Of a stretch of DNA of 64,000 nt, positions 45,692-58,057 are shown piece after piece. The notes below the pieces were generated by a model, which saw only the letters and a program-made list of their open reading frames with translations, searched no databases and was not told the origin of the DNA. The stretch comes from Adiantum capillus-veneris (lineage: Eukaryota > Streptophyta > Polypodiopsida > Polypodiales > Pteridaceae): assembly GCA_014529385.2 (NCBI GenBank), contig CM043953.1, positions 89,458,342 through 89,522,341 on the forward strand, read 5' to 3'. The number at the start of each line of letters is the position of its first letter. Position 1 is the first letter of the stretch. The position numbers and the translations under genes are program-made.

Positions 45692-48600
45692 ATGCCGAAG
45701 GGTTTTTTCGCACAAGTTTCTGAACAGGTCTCCAAAGTGCAGTATACAGAGATTTACTGTACAAGTACAGTGGTTGTATGTACGCTTGATTGTGGACACT
45801 CGTTGAGTGTAGAAAGCGTTACAGGTACCACGATAGCAGGTTCAGCAGATTTGCAGATTTTTGTAGATTGCAGTTATTTTGTCTTAGTGCTTAAAGATGT
45901 CTGCGGTTTCAGTCAGATTGTTACTGAGAAGCTTGAGAAAAATAACTACCCTGCATGGAAGTTTAGAATAACAAATTTCCTAAAAGGAAAAGGTTATTGG
46001 GACTATGTAGAAGGAGACAATGAAAAGGAACCAGAGATTCCCGAGGCAAATGCTACAGCAGAACAAAGGAAAGCTTTGAGGGACTGGCAACAAGGCCAGA
46101 GCAAAGTGATGTATTGGCTTTCTATGAGCATCACAGATGGCATGATGGGCTATCTACAGGATGCTGAAAACCCCGCCTTTGCATGGAGAAACTTAGGCAG
46201 AGTGTTCGAGGTGAACACCAAGGCCAAGAAGCTTCAACTAAAGTCGGAACTAAATCAGGTTAAGAGGAACAACCTCTCAATCAATGATTATGTCTTGAAG
46301 ATCAAGAGTATCATTGAGGCTCTTGGATCTATTAAAGTCTCAGTGGAAGACGATGACATTGTCCGTGCATGCTTGGATGGTCTAGGAGATGAGTATGTAC
46401 ATTTTAGGTCTTCCATGAATACAAGAGACGACATCCCCGTGTTCCAAGATTTGATTTCTATGCTTATTCTTGAGGAGAAGAACCTTGACACATCTTCTTC
46501 TCATGGCAGAAATAATTCTGAACATGCCTTCTATTCTAACTCCAACAGAGGTAGAGGTAGAGGTCGTGGTCAAGGCCCAAGGGGTTGCAGGGGCCAATTT
46601 CTGGAAGGTCAATTAAATCAAAACAATACAAGTGGCAGGGGAAACCAGTCTCAAGGTAGGGGGAGTCAAAGAGGTCGTGGTGCAGGATCAAGCAGGCAGC
46701 AACATACTCCAGATAGCAGAGAATGTTGGACTTGTGGTGAAAGAGGGCACATGTCACGTGACTGTCCAAAGGGAAAAGCAAGTGGAAAGAGAGAACAGGG
46801 CAACTATGCATCTACTAGCAGAGATGCAGATGACAGCAAAAACGAGCGCATGTTTGTTATGCAGCATGTAATGAATACAATGACTGCAAAGAATTCCACC
46901 CAAGATGATGTTTGGTATGTGGATTCAGGTGCCTCTAATCACATGACGTCTCGTGGAGAGTGGTTTAGAGATATGCGCAAACCAGATGTGTCAGGCTATG
47001 TGCAGACAGGAGATGACACAGCTCACCCCATTGCTCATGTAGGGGACATACCTCTAAATACGAAGAGTGGGAAATCAAAGTACTTAGCAGATGTACTTCA
47101 TGTCCCAAACATTACAAAGAATCTTGTTTTTGTTGGACAAATGGTTGAGCAGGGTTTGCAGATTCGCTTCAATCCAAATGGCTATTATGTAGAAGATTTC
47201 CAGAATGGCTGTAAGTTGATCACAGAGGACAAATGTGTGGGCAGAATGTTTACGCTGAATGTAGACATGCCTGAGGTAAAAGCTGCATTATTTGCACAGG
47301 GCACAGGTGTTGTGGCTGATGTTGACATTTGGCACAAACGCATTGGCCATGTCAATGATCAGAGATTGTGCAGCATGCAATCAAAACAGATTGTAAAAGG
47401 TTTGCCCAAATTCAAGGTGGATGGTATGCATAAAGTGTGTGCAGCATGCCAGTTTGGAAAACAGTCAAAGGGCTCATTTCCACATGAGCGCAATGTATGT
47501 AAAAATCCACTTGAGGTGGTGCACACAGATGTTTGGGGTCCAACCGATACTGCAAGTATACATGGTTGCAGGTATTATGTCTCTTTCATTGATGACCATA
47601 CAAGGAAAGTATGGGTCTACTTCATGCGTAACAAAAGTGAAGTGTTTGGTCACTTTCAAGACTTCAAAGTAATGATTGAGAAGGAGACAGATATGCAAAT
47701 CAAGACATTAAGGTCAGATGGAGGGGGAGAGTACTTCTCCAATGATTTTTCGGATTTTTTGTGAATGCATGGTATACGCATGCAGTTTACATGCAGATAT
47801 ACTCCACAACAGAATGGGATCGCAGAAAGGAAAAACAGGCACATTGTAGAGGTTGCACGTGCATTGATGAACGAGAAGAACACGCCTCATCATTTCTGGG
47901 CTGAAGCCGTAAATACAGGTGTGTTACATTATGAACAGGACACCTACAGCTGCGGTGCATGATGTAACACCTGAGGAAAAGTTTACAGGTACAAAGCCTG
48001 ATTTGGCACACTTGAAAGTGTTTGGCTGCATAGCTTACGTGCATGTACCAGATGAGTTGCGTAGGAAATTGGATCCTAAAGCAAAGAAATGTATTCTTGT
48101 GGGATATCCCTTGAACAAAAGGGGTACAGGTGCTACAATCCTACTACACGAGAATTACGAGTGAGCAGAGATGTAGTCTTTGATGAGATGAGCAGTTGGT
48201 ACAGTAATGCACATGGCACTATTGGGGCTGATGTAAAAGATGATGTGGTTGTACAAAATGTGAGGCCACAGTCACAGGTTTTGAGTGGACCACAAGAGTC
48301 CTGTTCACGTGGCTCTGTTGAGAAACCATAGAACGGTAGACTACGTACGCAGGTTACTCCACCAACAGGTACAAGGAATGTATCACGAAAAGGAAAGGAA
48401 AAGGTTGATGAACCTCCCTTTATGGCTGATGCATCATCAAGTTTTTCACATGTAGACATGGATTCAGATGGTTATGAACAAATTCTTGATGAGGAATTTG
48501 GAATTCCGGCTGTCAGGACACCTGATGTAAGGAAAGTACAAGAAGATGCTAGAGGGCAAAGGAGTGACCCAGGACCGCGCAGATCTAATAGAGTCAGAAA

Positions 48601-50245
48601 TCCAGTTCAGAAATTGACTTATGATGGGTATCTAGCGCATCACCAAGCCTACATGGCTAAGGTGATACAGGATGTGGAGCCCACATGTTTTGAGGATGCA
48701 GTTGGAAATGTGCATTGGGATGATGCAATGAATGAAGAGATGGCTGCATTGGAAGCAAACGACACATGGGAGTTGGTGCCATTGTCAAGTGGCAAGAAAG
48801 CTATTGGTTGTAAATGGGTGTATAAAACCAAGCATAAGGCTGATGGTAACATTGAGCATCACAAGTCAAGGCTGGTCGCAAAGGGTTATGCACAGGCGTA
48901 TGGCATAGACTATGAGGAGACCTTTGCTCCAGTGGCAAAGATGACGACTGTGAGAGCTGTCATAGCAGTGGCTGCATCTAGAGGATGGATTATGCATCAA
49001 ATGGATGTAAAGAATGCCTTCTTGAATGGTGAGTTACAAGAGGAAGTGTATATGGATCAGCCACCTGGTTATGTCGATCCAGGTTACCCAGATTATGTAT
49101 GCAGACTTCTCAAAGCTTTGTATGGTTTGAAGCAGGGCTCTAGAGCATGGTATGACAGGATTGCCAAGTATCTTGTCAGTATTGGTTTTAGGAGAGCTCA
49201 TGCTGATCATTCACTCTATGTACGTGAGAGTGATGTGGGGATTGTGGTCATTACCATATATGTAGATGACCTCATTATTGTTGGTGACAATGCTATGGAG
49301 ATTGACCATGTGAAGAGTCTTCTCAAACAGGAGTTTGAAATGAAAGATTTAGGCGAGTTGCGCTACTTTCTTGGCATTGAGGTGATCAACACTCCAGAGG
49401 GTGTATGGCTATCACAGAGACAATATGCTTTGGACATGTTGTCAAAGTATGGTATGGCTGATTGTTAGCCAATTTATATTCCCTTGGATGTGAATGCAAA
49501 TCTAAGTGCAGAGAAGGGTGATGTTGTTGAGGATGTCAACATGTACAGGAAGATTGTGGGTAGTCTAATCTACTTGACTATCACGAGGCCAGACTTGAGC
49601 TACACAGTAGGCTTGGAGAGTCAGTTCATGAAGCTTCCGTGGAAGCCACATTTGGATGGAGTACGACGCACACTTAGGTATGTGCAAGGTACTCTTGACT
49701 ACGCATTGTTCTATGCAGCAGATGCCCCATTAGCATTGTATGGGTATACAGATGCAGATTGGCCAGGTAGCATTGTTGATAGGAGATCTACGAGTGGCTT
49801 CATGTTCTCTTTTGGGAGTGCTGTTGTTACTTGGAGCAGCAAAAAGCAGCCTACGGTTGCTTTATCGAGCACAGAGACCGAATACAGAGGTGCAGCAGTT
49901 GCGGCGTGCGAGGTAGCTTGGCTACGCACATTACTTGAGGACTTGGGAGTGCAGGTGGACCAACAGATTTTCATCCATTGTGACAACCTCAGCAGCATGC
50001 AGTTGGCTAGGAACCCAGTGTTCCATGCCAGGACCAAACACATAGAGGTCCATTACCACTACGTTCGAGAGCGAGTGTTGGCGGGAGACATCGACTTGGT
50101 CTACGTCAGCACAGAGGAGCAGATAGCGGATATCTTTACCATGGCCCTCGGAGCTGAGAAGCTTCGACGTTTCCGGACTATGCTTGGACTCTACGACATG
50201 CAGAGCTCGAGGGGGAGTGTTGAGATTTCGAGCTCTACACCTTGA
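45692..50245 (+). pseudogene. Copia-B gag-pol polyprotein (five lesions)
   Basis: The open frame from 45692 to 47764 holds gag (NYPAWKFRITNFLKGKGYWD, UBN2-type capsid, then an Arg/Gly-rich stretch), the zinc knuckle CWTCGERGHMSRDC, protease VDSGASNHM, and integrase HKRIGHVND..CAACQFGK with its catalytic core (HTDVWG, RSDGGGEY). TGA at 47762-47764, shifts near 47930 and 48120, TAG at 48329-48331 and TAG at 49466-49468 interrupt it. RT follows (CKWVYKTK, MHQMDVKNAFLNGEL, YVDDLIIVG at about 49258), then RNase H (YTDADWPGSIVDRRSTSGF, LSSTETEYRGAAVA). Domain order and motifs are complete, so loss of function is recent. Confidence 0.9.
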
Positions 50246-50539
50246 GCTAGCATCCTCTACGGGTCTTGGCCGCTTATGGCATTTACTCACTGGCGCGTTA
50301 GGTGACTGACACAGAGGATCTCTGCCAGTGATTCTACAGCTGGACTACACTTATAGTGCCAACCTAGTACGCTTCTAGCGAGTTCACACTTAGTGACCGC
50401 ATGTACATATGTGCTACTTTTCAGCTTTAGCACTTAGTCATTTTGTACTCTCTTTTCTGTGAAGAAGAAGAAAAAGTTTTCCATCTCTGTGTGCTTTGTG
50501 CTTGTCTTGTGTAGCTCTCTTGCATCCTCATTATTTACA
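50218..50539 (+). repeat. Copia-B 3' LTR
   Basis: 322 bp. The only sizeable cluster of changes is near the GAAGAAGAAG run. Confidence 0.95.
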
Positions 50540-50897
50540 ATGGTTGGAAAAAAAAAACGCAGGTCCATCTCCCAAAAAACGCACTAGTAGCCTTGAAAAC
50601 GCAAGGGCCTGCTGTAAACGCTTATGAAGAAAGGGGGTATTCCATCAATGGAATTGGCTACTAGGGCCAGCGCTTGGGGCAAGGAAGATGATCGCCAGTG
50701 GGGAGAAAAAAAAAAGTTGATGTCTGGGAGTTTCTTCGAGGGGTAGAAGCTTCCCATACCTCCCTAGACCCCTTGAGGCTATGATCGCTAGTTGAGTTGC
50801 AGGAAACACTGATGCTTTCCAAAAACATTCGTTGTTGTGATCCCTTGGGTAAAACCTGTTGTTGAAGGTGCGCCCTCAATGCTGACGACTGATACCA

Positions 50898-51280
50898 TGT
50901 GAGCGTGCGCAGGTGCAAAAGCGTGAGAGAGGAGAGAGAGGGAGAGATAGTAGACACAAATGCTAGAGATGGGGAAAGGGGCCGATCAGTCCCCCCGTGA
51001 ATACCATGAGCAGAAGACCCAATACAACATCCAGATGATGGAAGTGGGTAACCCCCCTGGCCCAACAAATAGGTGCCCAAGGGGAGGTAGGGTAATGCTT
51101 GGAGAAAATCCACCACGACCCAACAAGAAATAAATAGGAATATAGAGGGTGCCCAGACAAGGTGGGCGGCTGGTCAGTGCAGTCTAAATGCATATGAAAA
51201 GGGTGGCCAGCCTGGAGGCACACTAGCCGTACAAGTATGCCCTAGACCCTGTGAAGCAGCAGAGTAGTGTAAGTCTAACA
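50898..51280 (-). repeat. LTR-like block, probably the copia-C family 5' LTR
   Basis: Starts TGTGAGCGTGCGC and ends near AAGTCTAACA. CTGATACCA at 50889-50897 is the complement of TGGTATCAG, a primer-site start, on the minus strand. It resembles 43255-43679 in places. No matching target duplication was found, so pairing with copia-C is tentative. The 50540-50888 stretch shows no gene. Confidence 0.45.
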
Positions 51281-51573
51281 CCAAGGACTCTTACAACCTA
51301 GAGGGTATATCGTTAGTCAAGACCCAAGGCCAACAGGGAAGTGAAAGAGTAACATCACTCACATCGGAGGCATGATTGGCAAGGTAGACACTTCATTATG
51401 AAAGATAATTTATATAATGAAAAGTTATCAGAGGCAACTGGAACTTGCAAGAATATTTAATTATTTATTAAAGTCTATTTAAATCAAGTAATGGTGCATT
51501 GATGTTTCCAGTTCTCTTACAGGAATTTTGGAGTCTCTACATCCATCTCACGACTTCTGTGTCTTTCCTGCAG

Positions 51574-52017
51574 GCTGAGAAGGCTTGAATAGAGATCAAC
51601 ACATGGACTAAAAATGAAACCAAGGGAATAAGAAATCTCGCCTACCGTACTGAGGTCAAGGTAAGGTCATTCAAGCTTCCATGGTTCAAAGTTTCAGGAG
51701 GGTATGAGATGCCTGAAGTACTTGGAAAGCTCGACCTTTCATTACCGTTCTCAAACCAGGCAGATTTCTCTAATTTGGTTAGCTCAGCCATTGGCAAATC
51801 TTTGTCTGTTGACAAAGTCTATCACAAGGCAACAGTATAAGTAAATGAGGAAGGAATTGTAGCCACATCGGCAACGGCTGTTGTTGTCATGTTGAGGAGC
51901 ATTCAACCAATGGAAGATTTTGTTGCCGATCAGCCGTTTCTTTTTGTTCTCAAGGAGGATATGACAGGTATGGTCGTGTTTATAGGGCATGTTGCAAGCC
52001 CTACCTCTCAAAACTGA
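51574..52017 (+). pseudogene. Plant LR-type serpin, 3' exon fragment
   Basis: A splice acceptor TCTTTCCTGCAG precedes one frame that reads AEKA, TGA, IEINTWTKNETKG, then FKLPWFKVSGGYEMPEVLG, SLSVDKVYHKATV, TAA, VNEEGIVATSATAVVVMLRS, and MEDFVADQPFLFVLKEDMTG to a final TGA. These are the serpin hinge (VNEEG), the reactive loop with Leu-Arg-Ser at the expected bait bonds, and the C-terminal strands. About 100 residues between NETKG and the KVRSF strand are missing, and two in-frame stops are present, so it is a pseudogene or a truncated copy. An active LR serpin traps cysteine or serine proteases. The first exon was not found upstream. Confidence 0.85.
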
Positions 52018-52243
52018 TATGGGTTTTTGGGCGAGATACCCATTATCAATTTATAATAATGGGTGTAAATTAAAGGACAATGACAGGATCAATTTTATTT
52101 TTTTCGTAAGTCTTTATCCGTCCAATTATGGCATTCAAATAGTGACATATAATAAACTGTTAACTAAAGTAAATGTAAGTATTCAACCCCTAATTATGGC
52201 ATACAAATAATGACATACAATAGACTGTTAATTAAAGTACACT

Positions 52244-52974
52244 GAACTTTGTGTTGATGTACGCTCTTGTGTGTGCGTGTGGTGTGTGGTGAGTTTGGGA
52301 GCATATGTTAGTACCTAGTTCTACACCCACTATTGGGCACTAAGACGTTAGTGGGGATGTCATGGTATTTAGTCAATACTATGCATGATGGAGCTGATGG
52401 TTATATTGTCTTGTGGGTGACTACCATGGGTCTATACCTTACACTTTCCTTTAAGGGTGAAGCTGGGCTTATCTTGAATTCATTTAGGTATATTTTTTAG
52501 TTGTGAGCGGACATGCAGATTTCACGTTGTGAAGTTTTTGTTCGAGTTACGACCGGTTGATATTGTGCTAATTCTTTCTATCTTTTGTGGTGCACATGCC
52601 CTATCAACTACCTCATATTTTTGTGCTAATTTTTTTGATTTAATGCTTCTTTTAGTGCTAGGCTTCATTATGGCTGAGTTTGCCCTTGATCTCCAGAGTC
52701 ATGACAAAAACTTAGTACATCATGAACTTTGTGTTGATGTATGCTCATGTGTGTGCATGTGGTGTGTGTTGTGTTTGGGAGCATATGTTAGTACCTAGTT
52801 CTACACGCACTACTGGGCATTGATGATGTTAGTGGGGATGTCGTGGTATTTAGTCAATACTATGCATGATGGAGCTAATGGTTATATTGTCTTGTGGGTG
52901 ACTACCATGGGTCTATAACTTGCACTTTCCTTTAAGGGTGAATCTGGGCTTATCTTGGATTCATCTAGGTATAT
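52244..52974. repeat. Direct repeat, two ~250-bp copies 480 bp apart
   Basis: GAACTTTGTGTTGATGTA at 52244 recurs at 52724. The copies stay similar to about 52495 and 52974 (GGAGCATATGTTAGTACC, GGTTATATTGTCTTGTGGG). The chromovirus LTR begins exactly where the second copy stops. No coding sense recognised. Confidence 0.85.
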
Positions 52975-54486
52975 TGTAATGGAATTGGCCTATTTAATTT
53001 GAGAGTAGTGGAAATTAATGAGAGTACTTTTGAGAAATAACTTTGTGAGCATAACGGGTGAACATAATTGAAGATAGCAACATAATCATAGCAATTAGTT
53101 AACTTGGCATAAACAATACTTTTGCAAGAGAGAGAATTTAGAGAACGTGACAACAGTTAAGGACCGGATTTATGTGGAGTCGGTCCCCTCTCCAATAGGC
53201 ATTTGTATTATGATTTCTCCCATTAAGAGAGACTTGTTACAATACAATCTTTGTGTTCCTTGTGACCTAGGTGATGCAATGAAGATGGAAAGCTTCATGC
53301 ATCACAAAATAACATAAACTTGAAGAAAGCTTTAACTATCCCAAGCCTCAGTCCTAAGACCTCAAACACCTTCGAAGGTGGAGAGAGCTAGCAAGGAATG
53401 AAGGTAGGGAAGAGGAAGAAGAAACATTTCATAGGAGAAAGAATTAGTTCCTCACTTATCATAACTCTTGTTGCTAGCATACATAATAGCATAGTAATGA
53501 AGAAGAAGGAGATGGCAAGATTAAGCATTGAAGCATGGCTCTTGGTTGGCTTTTCACTCCATAGCCAAGAGTGTTGGTGTAGACTCTCAGCCTCTACTTG
53601 CTTGGAGAAGGAGAGGGAGCTCTTGCACTTTGCATAGCACACAATGAGAGTGTTTGTGAGTGTGTGTGGGTGAGTATACACCTCCAAGCCTAACCAATCA
53701 TAAGAAGGAGGCATTACAAGTAGCAAGGGTAGCCTTGAGACAAGTGTCCCCCTTTCCCCTTTGAGAGAGAGAGCTAGATAAATGCAAAATCAATTAATTA
53801 AACCTCCTAAATTATCATTGGACCCCTTGGGTGGCCAACCAATAGGCTTCAGACACACCATGAGGGCAACATGAGGAGGAACTTGACAAGTGTCCCTTTT
53901 GCTTTCTTTATACCATGCATGCCTTGTGTGAGTGTGTGGGTGTTCTCTCCCATCCCCCCTCATGTAGGACTCGCCCCCTCGTTGTAGGGATTGAATATTT
54001 GACTTTTTGACACCTCAAGCCCCTCATGCATAGGCCCAGTTCCCACCACAAGCTTGGCCCTTAAGCACTTTAAGCTTGGGCTGGGTTCTCACCTCAAGTG
54101 CAACCCTAGCATCTCAAGCATGTCAAGCACCTCAAGCACCTTAGTTATCAAGCATGACAAGCAAGACAAACACCTTGAGCTGGGTCGGGTTCCCGCACCT
54201 CAAGGTCAGCCCTAGCTTACCTAAGGTCAAAGGACTTTTACACACATTATTGGAGGCCTACAATGAAGCTAACCCTAAGTTCTTATGCTCCATTGGTTAG
54301 CCTTTCTCTTTGATAGACCATCTCTCATTTGGGCCCCTTTACCATTGGCCCCGTGTTGAGATAGATCTATAAGCACATGTCTATATCTTAACCCTTGTTC
54401 CCGTTTATTCTCCCACATTAAGTGATCAGTTTAATATGAGAAAATCATTTGGGTTGGTTAGATATTAGATATTAGATTTTACGACA
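52975..54486 (-). repeat. Chromovirus 3' LTR
   Basis: 1512 bp, TGTAATGG...ACGACA. It lacks two blocks present in the 5' LTR, including a short run of CAAGCACCTC-type repeats. Confidence 0.92.
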
Positions 54487-54895
54487 TTACCTCTCTCTTG
54501 AAGTCATAGTCGTCCTCGACTATGAGGTAGAAGAGATAAAGCCTTAGTCATTAGTCAATTTTACTTAGCGGGTAGAGGATCCCTTTTTACCCTACGACAT
54601 CTTTCCAAGATGGATGACTAATCGATTTGGTGCTTGGGAGACATAGCTGCCGCAAACATGTCTGCTCTTTAGTCCATTTCATTCTCCCAAAGTAGAGTGA
54701 AAAATTCTACTTGGTGTTTGAGAGACGTCGTCATCACAAACATGATTCTAAGCATGCATACTAGTTAAATTTGTGCACAACTAAAAAGAGGACTAGTCTT
54801 ATAAGACAAAAACATAAGGCTTTAAAAGAAATTTGTACATTTGCTTACTCTAATGTAGCATTGTAAGCATGGACAAGGTTCATAGTATCCTTAAG

Positions 54896-56055
54896 CTATA
54901 TTCCTTGCATCCATCTAGCATCTTCAAAAGGATAAATTTTGAGCTTAATAAGATACCGTCGGATAATCTTACCATGTCGTAGTACCTTGTCTTCATGTCG
55001 AAGGGTAGCTTCAGGTTGTAGCACCTCTTCTTGAGCTTCAACTTCGGGAGGGTCTTCAATAATTGGTTTAGTTGGTGGCTCTCCTTTGTAGGGCTTAAGT
55101 AGGCTTACATGAAAGGCATTGTGTATGAGCCAATGGTTGGGCAACGTGAGTTGATAAGCCGTCTCATTGATGGGCTTCAAGATTTGGAAAGGACCATAGT
55201 ATCTTTTTGTTAGTTTAGCATAATACTTTTGATGGCCCGTAGAATTTTTGCCCGTCGTTTGCCTTAATCGAGCCTTAGGAAACTTGAGTAACACCCAATC
55301 ATTTTCTTTGAACATTAAGGCTCTTCTGTGCTTATCAACAACAACTTTTTGCCTTTGTTGAGAGATGGATATAGCCTCCTTAATCTTTTGAAAAGATTCT
55401 TGTAGGTCACGGCTATACTCATCGGCGGTGAAGATCTTCCCATGTACTTTGAGTAGCAAGGGACTTTTAGATCTTCCCTCAATGATCTCAAAAGGTGCTT
55501 TTCTCATAGAAGTATGTACAGTATTATTGTAGGCATACTCTACAAGAGGTAAGTACTTTTCCCATTGTGAGCGTTTATCTACTTCGGTAACATAAGTCTT
55601 GAGTAGATCGAGTATCGTAAGATTGGCTATCTCACTTTGGCCATCCGTTGTGCGTGAGAGAAATTCAATCTTGTTCCTAGATTTTCAAAGAGACCTTTCT
55701 GGAAATTATTGCTCATTCTAGGATCTCTATCTGACACGATGGATGTGGGTAATCCATGGTGCTTGAAAATCTGAGATATGAAGAGAGTTGCCATTTGATG
55801 TGCCTTAATAGTCTTTTTGACAGGAATAAAATATGCTTGCTTACTAAACCTATCGACTATTGTCCATATTCCTGTATTCCCATGGATAGACTTGGGTAAT
55901 CCAAAAATGAAATCCAAGGATATACTCTCCCATGGTGAATTTGGGATAGGCAATGGCTGGAGTAATCCAGGTTGCTTCCCTCTATCATACTTGGTCTTTT
56001 GGCATACTACACATTTGAAGCATACTCTTGTATGTCCACTTTCAAGGTAGGCCAA
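54896..56055 (-). pseudogene. Chromovirus integrase and chromodomain
   Basis: The integrase core reads CQKTKYDRGKQPGLLQPLPI, SISLDFIFGLPKS, TIVDRFSKQAYFIP and SDRDPRM. A frameshift at about 55640 (correct text DGQSEIANLTILDLLKTYV in another frame) joins to 55507-54896. That part has NDWVLLKFPKAR, a LTLPNHWLIHNAFHVSLLKP segment, and a final PEATLRHEDKVLRHGKIIR, YLIKLKIYPFEDARW, the chromodomain. In chromoviruses this module directs integration towards marked chromatin. Confidence 0.85.
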
Positions 56056-58039
56056 TAAAAGTACGTCTCTACTCCTCGGAGAGTAGGTTGAATACCTCTA
56101 TGCCCTGCATATGGAGGAGCATGGGATTCATACATAACTTTCTCACGAAGGGAATGGGTAACACATAGCTTATTTCGGTGGAGAAGATAACCATCCTGAA
56201 AGGTGAATGGTTCCTCTTTCTTCCCCAAAGCAAGGGCTGACATTATGTCTCTAAAGTCGGGGTCAGTAGCATACTCATCTATCATAGAGGATAGATCATT
56301 GTGAGTAGCTATAGACACCGCATTAACTTTTGGTCGTCGTGAAAGTGCATCGACCACTTGATTGTGCTTACCAGCTATGTGAGCAATATGGAAATTAAAT
56401 TGCGAAAGAAAATTTTCCCACCTCATTTGTTTTTCGGAAAGCTTGGTTTGCGTCATGAAATACTTGAGACTTTCGTGGTGGTCGGTTCGTAGGATAAATG
56501 GAGTCCCCAATAGGCAGTGCTTCCATGTGTCTAGGGCATGTAGAACAGTTAAAATCTCTTTCTCATAAATGCCCAAGACTCGTTCATCATTATTGAGCCT
56601 TCGGCTCTCATATGCTATGGCATGTCCTTCTTGAAGCAAAACTGCTCCAAGGCAATCACCACAAGCATCACATTGGACCTCAAATGGCTTTGAGAGATGC
56701 GGAAGCACGAGGACTGGTTGGGAAGTACTGGTTGGGAAGTAATCTTCTCTTTGAGCTTATCGAAAGCATTTTGCTCCTTAGCAGTCCATACATACTTAAC
56801 GTTCTTCTTAGTTAAGTCGTGTAGTGGTCCTGCTACTTGAGAGAATTTTGCTATGAAGCGTCTATAGTATGCGCACATACCAATAAATCTTCTTAGCTCA
56901 TGTAGATTTCTTGGGTTAGGCCATGATTTTATTACCTCTAACTTTGATGGATCCATACGGATACCATCGTGAGAGCTAATATGACCTAGGTATTGAATCT
57001 ATTGAAGGAAGAATTCACTTTTCTTCTAGTTGAGAAAAAGCTTGTTCTCCCTCAATGCTTGAAAAATCACTTGGAGATGTTGCTTATGTTCCTCCAAAGA
57101 GTTGGAGTAGATGATGATATCATCAAAGAACACTCTAGTGAATTTGCGGTATGGTCTAAAAATTTTCTCCATCAGATGATTGAACGTAGTTGGTGCATTA
57201 GTCAATCCAAAAGGCATGACTAGATATTCATAAAGACCAAACGTTGTGCGAAATCTGGTCTTTAAGATATCTTCATCTACTATTCTTATTTGATGATAGC
57301 CACTCTTAAGGTCAATCCTACTGAAGTAGGTAGAGCCTTGTAGCTTATCAAACAGATCTTCTACCTGAGGCACGGGAAATCTGTTTTTGATAGTGATATG
57401 GTTTAGTGCTCCATAGTCCACACACATACGGTATGTTCCATCTTTCTTTTGCAGTAAAAAGACTGGAGAACAAAAGGGAGAGGAACTAGGACTCATCATG
57501 CCTTTGTCTACCAATTCCTGTACTTGCCTCATGATCTCCTCTTGTTGAGCTTGTGAGACTCGATAAGGAGGTTTGTTAGGCAGTGAGCTCCCTGGAAGGA
57601 GATCAATGTGATGGTCATCATCCCCTCGTGTTGGAGGTAAGTCCATAGGGATATCATTGATGAACACATCTTGGAATCCTTTTAAAAAATTAGACAAGTC
57701 TAACTCTTCTTGATTCCTACCATTTACATTTGATGAAACATTAGTATCTTTTAGAGACTCTTTGACAAAAATCATGTACGCAGAAACTGAGCTCTTCATT
57801 GACTTATTAAAAGCAAGAGGATTTACAAGTGGAATAGTGAGACCACGCTCACTAGCATCTATATACATGTTCTTTCCCCTGTAGGTGAAGTAGATTCTCG
57901 TTTCAGGGAACTTCATGTTGGCAGCCATGCGATCAAACCATGGCGCCCCTAGGATAGCATCGTCATGTTGGAGAGGAGAGATGAAGAAGTCTTCTTTGTC
58001 AACATAGATTTGGAGATGAAGCCTCAACTTCCCAATCAA
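56007..58039 (-). pseudogene. Chromovirus RT and RNase H
   Basis: RT: PYRVSQAQQEEIMRQVQELV, DYGALNHITIKNRFPVPQVE, YFSRIDLKSGYHQIRI, LVMPFGLTNAPTTF, and VFFDDIIIYS (catalytic FDD). TAG stops interrupt near 57028 and 56998. The RT connection (LHELRRFIGMCAYYRRFIAK) then leads to RNase H (FEVQCDACGDCLGAVLLQ, YEKEILTVLHAL, RTDHHESLKYF, KHNQVVDALSRR). A short duplication of TGGTTGGGAAGTA at about 56712-56740 shifts the frame between them. Confidence 0.88.
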
Positions 58040-58057
58040 AGGAGTAACAGAGGCTTG

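Larger units (their letters stand above)
45290..50539 (+). mobile_element. Copia-B: complete, young Ty1/copia retrotransposon, 5250 bp
   Basis: Both LTRs are 322 bp (45290-45611, 50218-50539) with nine differences counted by eye, about 2.8 percent. The primer site TGGTATCAGAGC (45612-45623) follows the 5' LTR directly, and the purine tract GAGGGGGAG precedes the 3' LTR. Flanks are ATGGC and ATGGT, a likely 5-bp target duplication with one change. It is inserted within older copia-C sequence on the opposite strand. Confidence 0.93.

Noticed and set aside
43250-51285. Target duplication for copia-C
   Set aside because: Flanking five bases (TGCGA and CCAAG) do not match, so I do not claim the two LTR-like blocks belong to one element with certainty.
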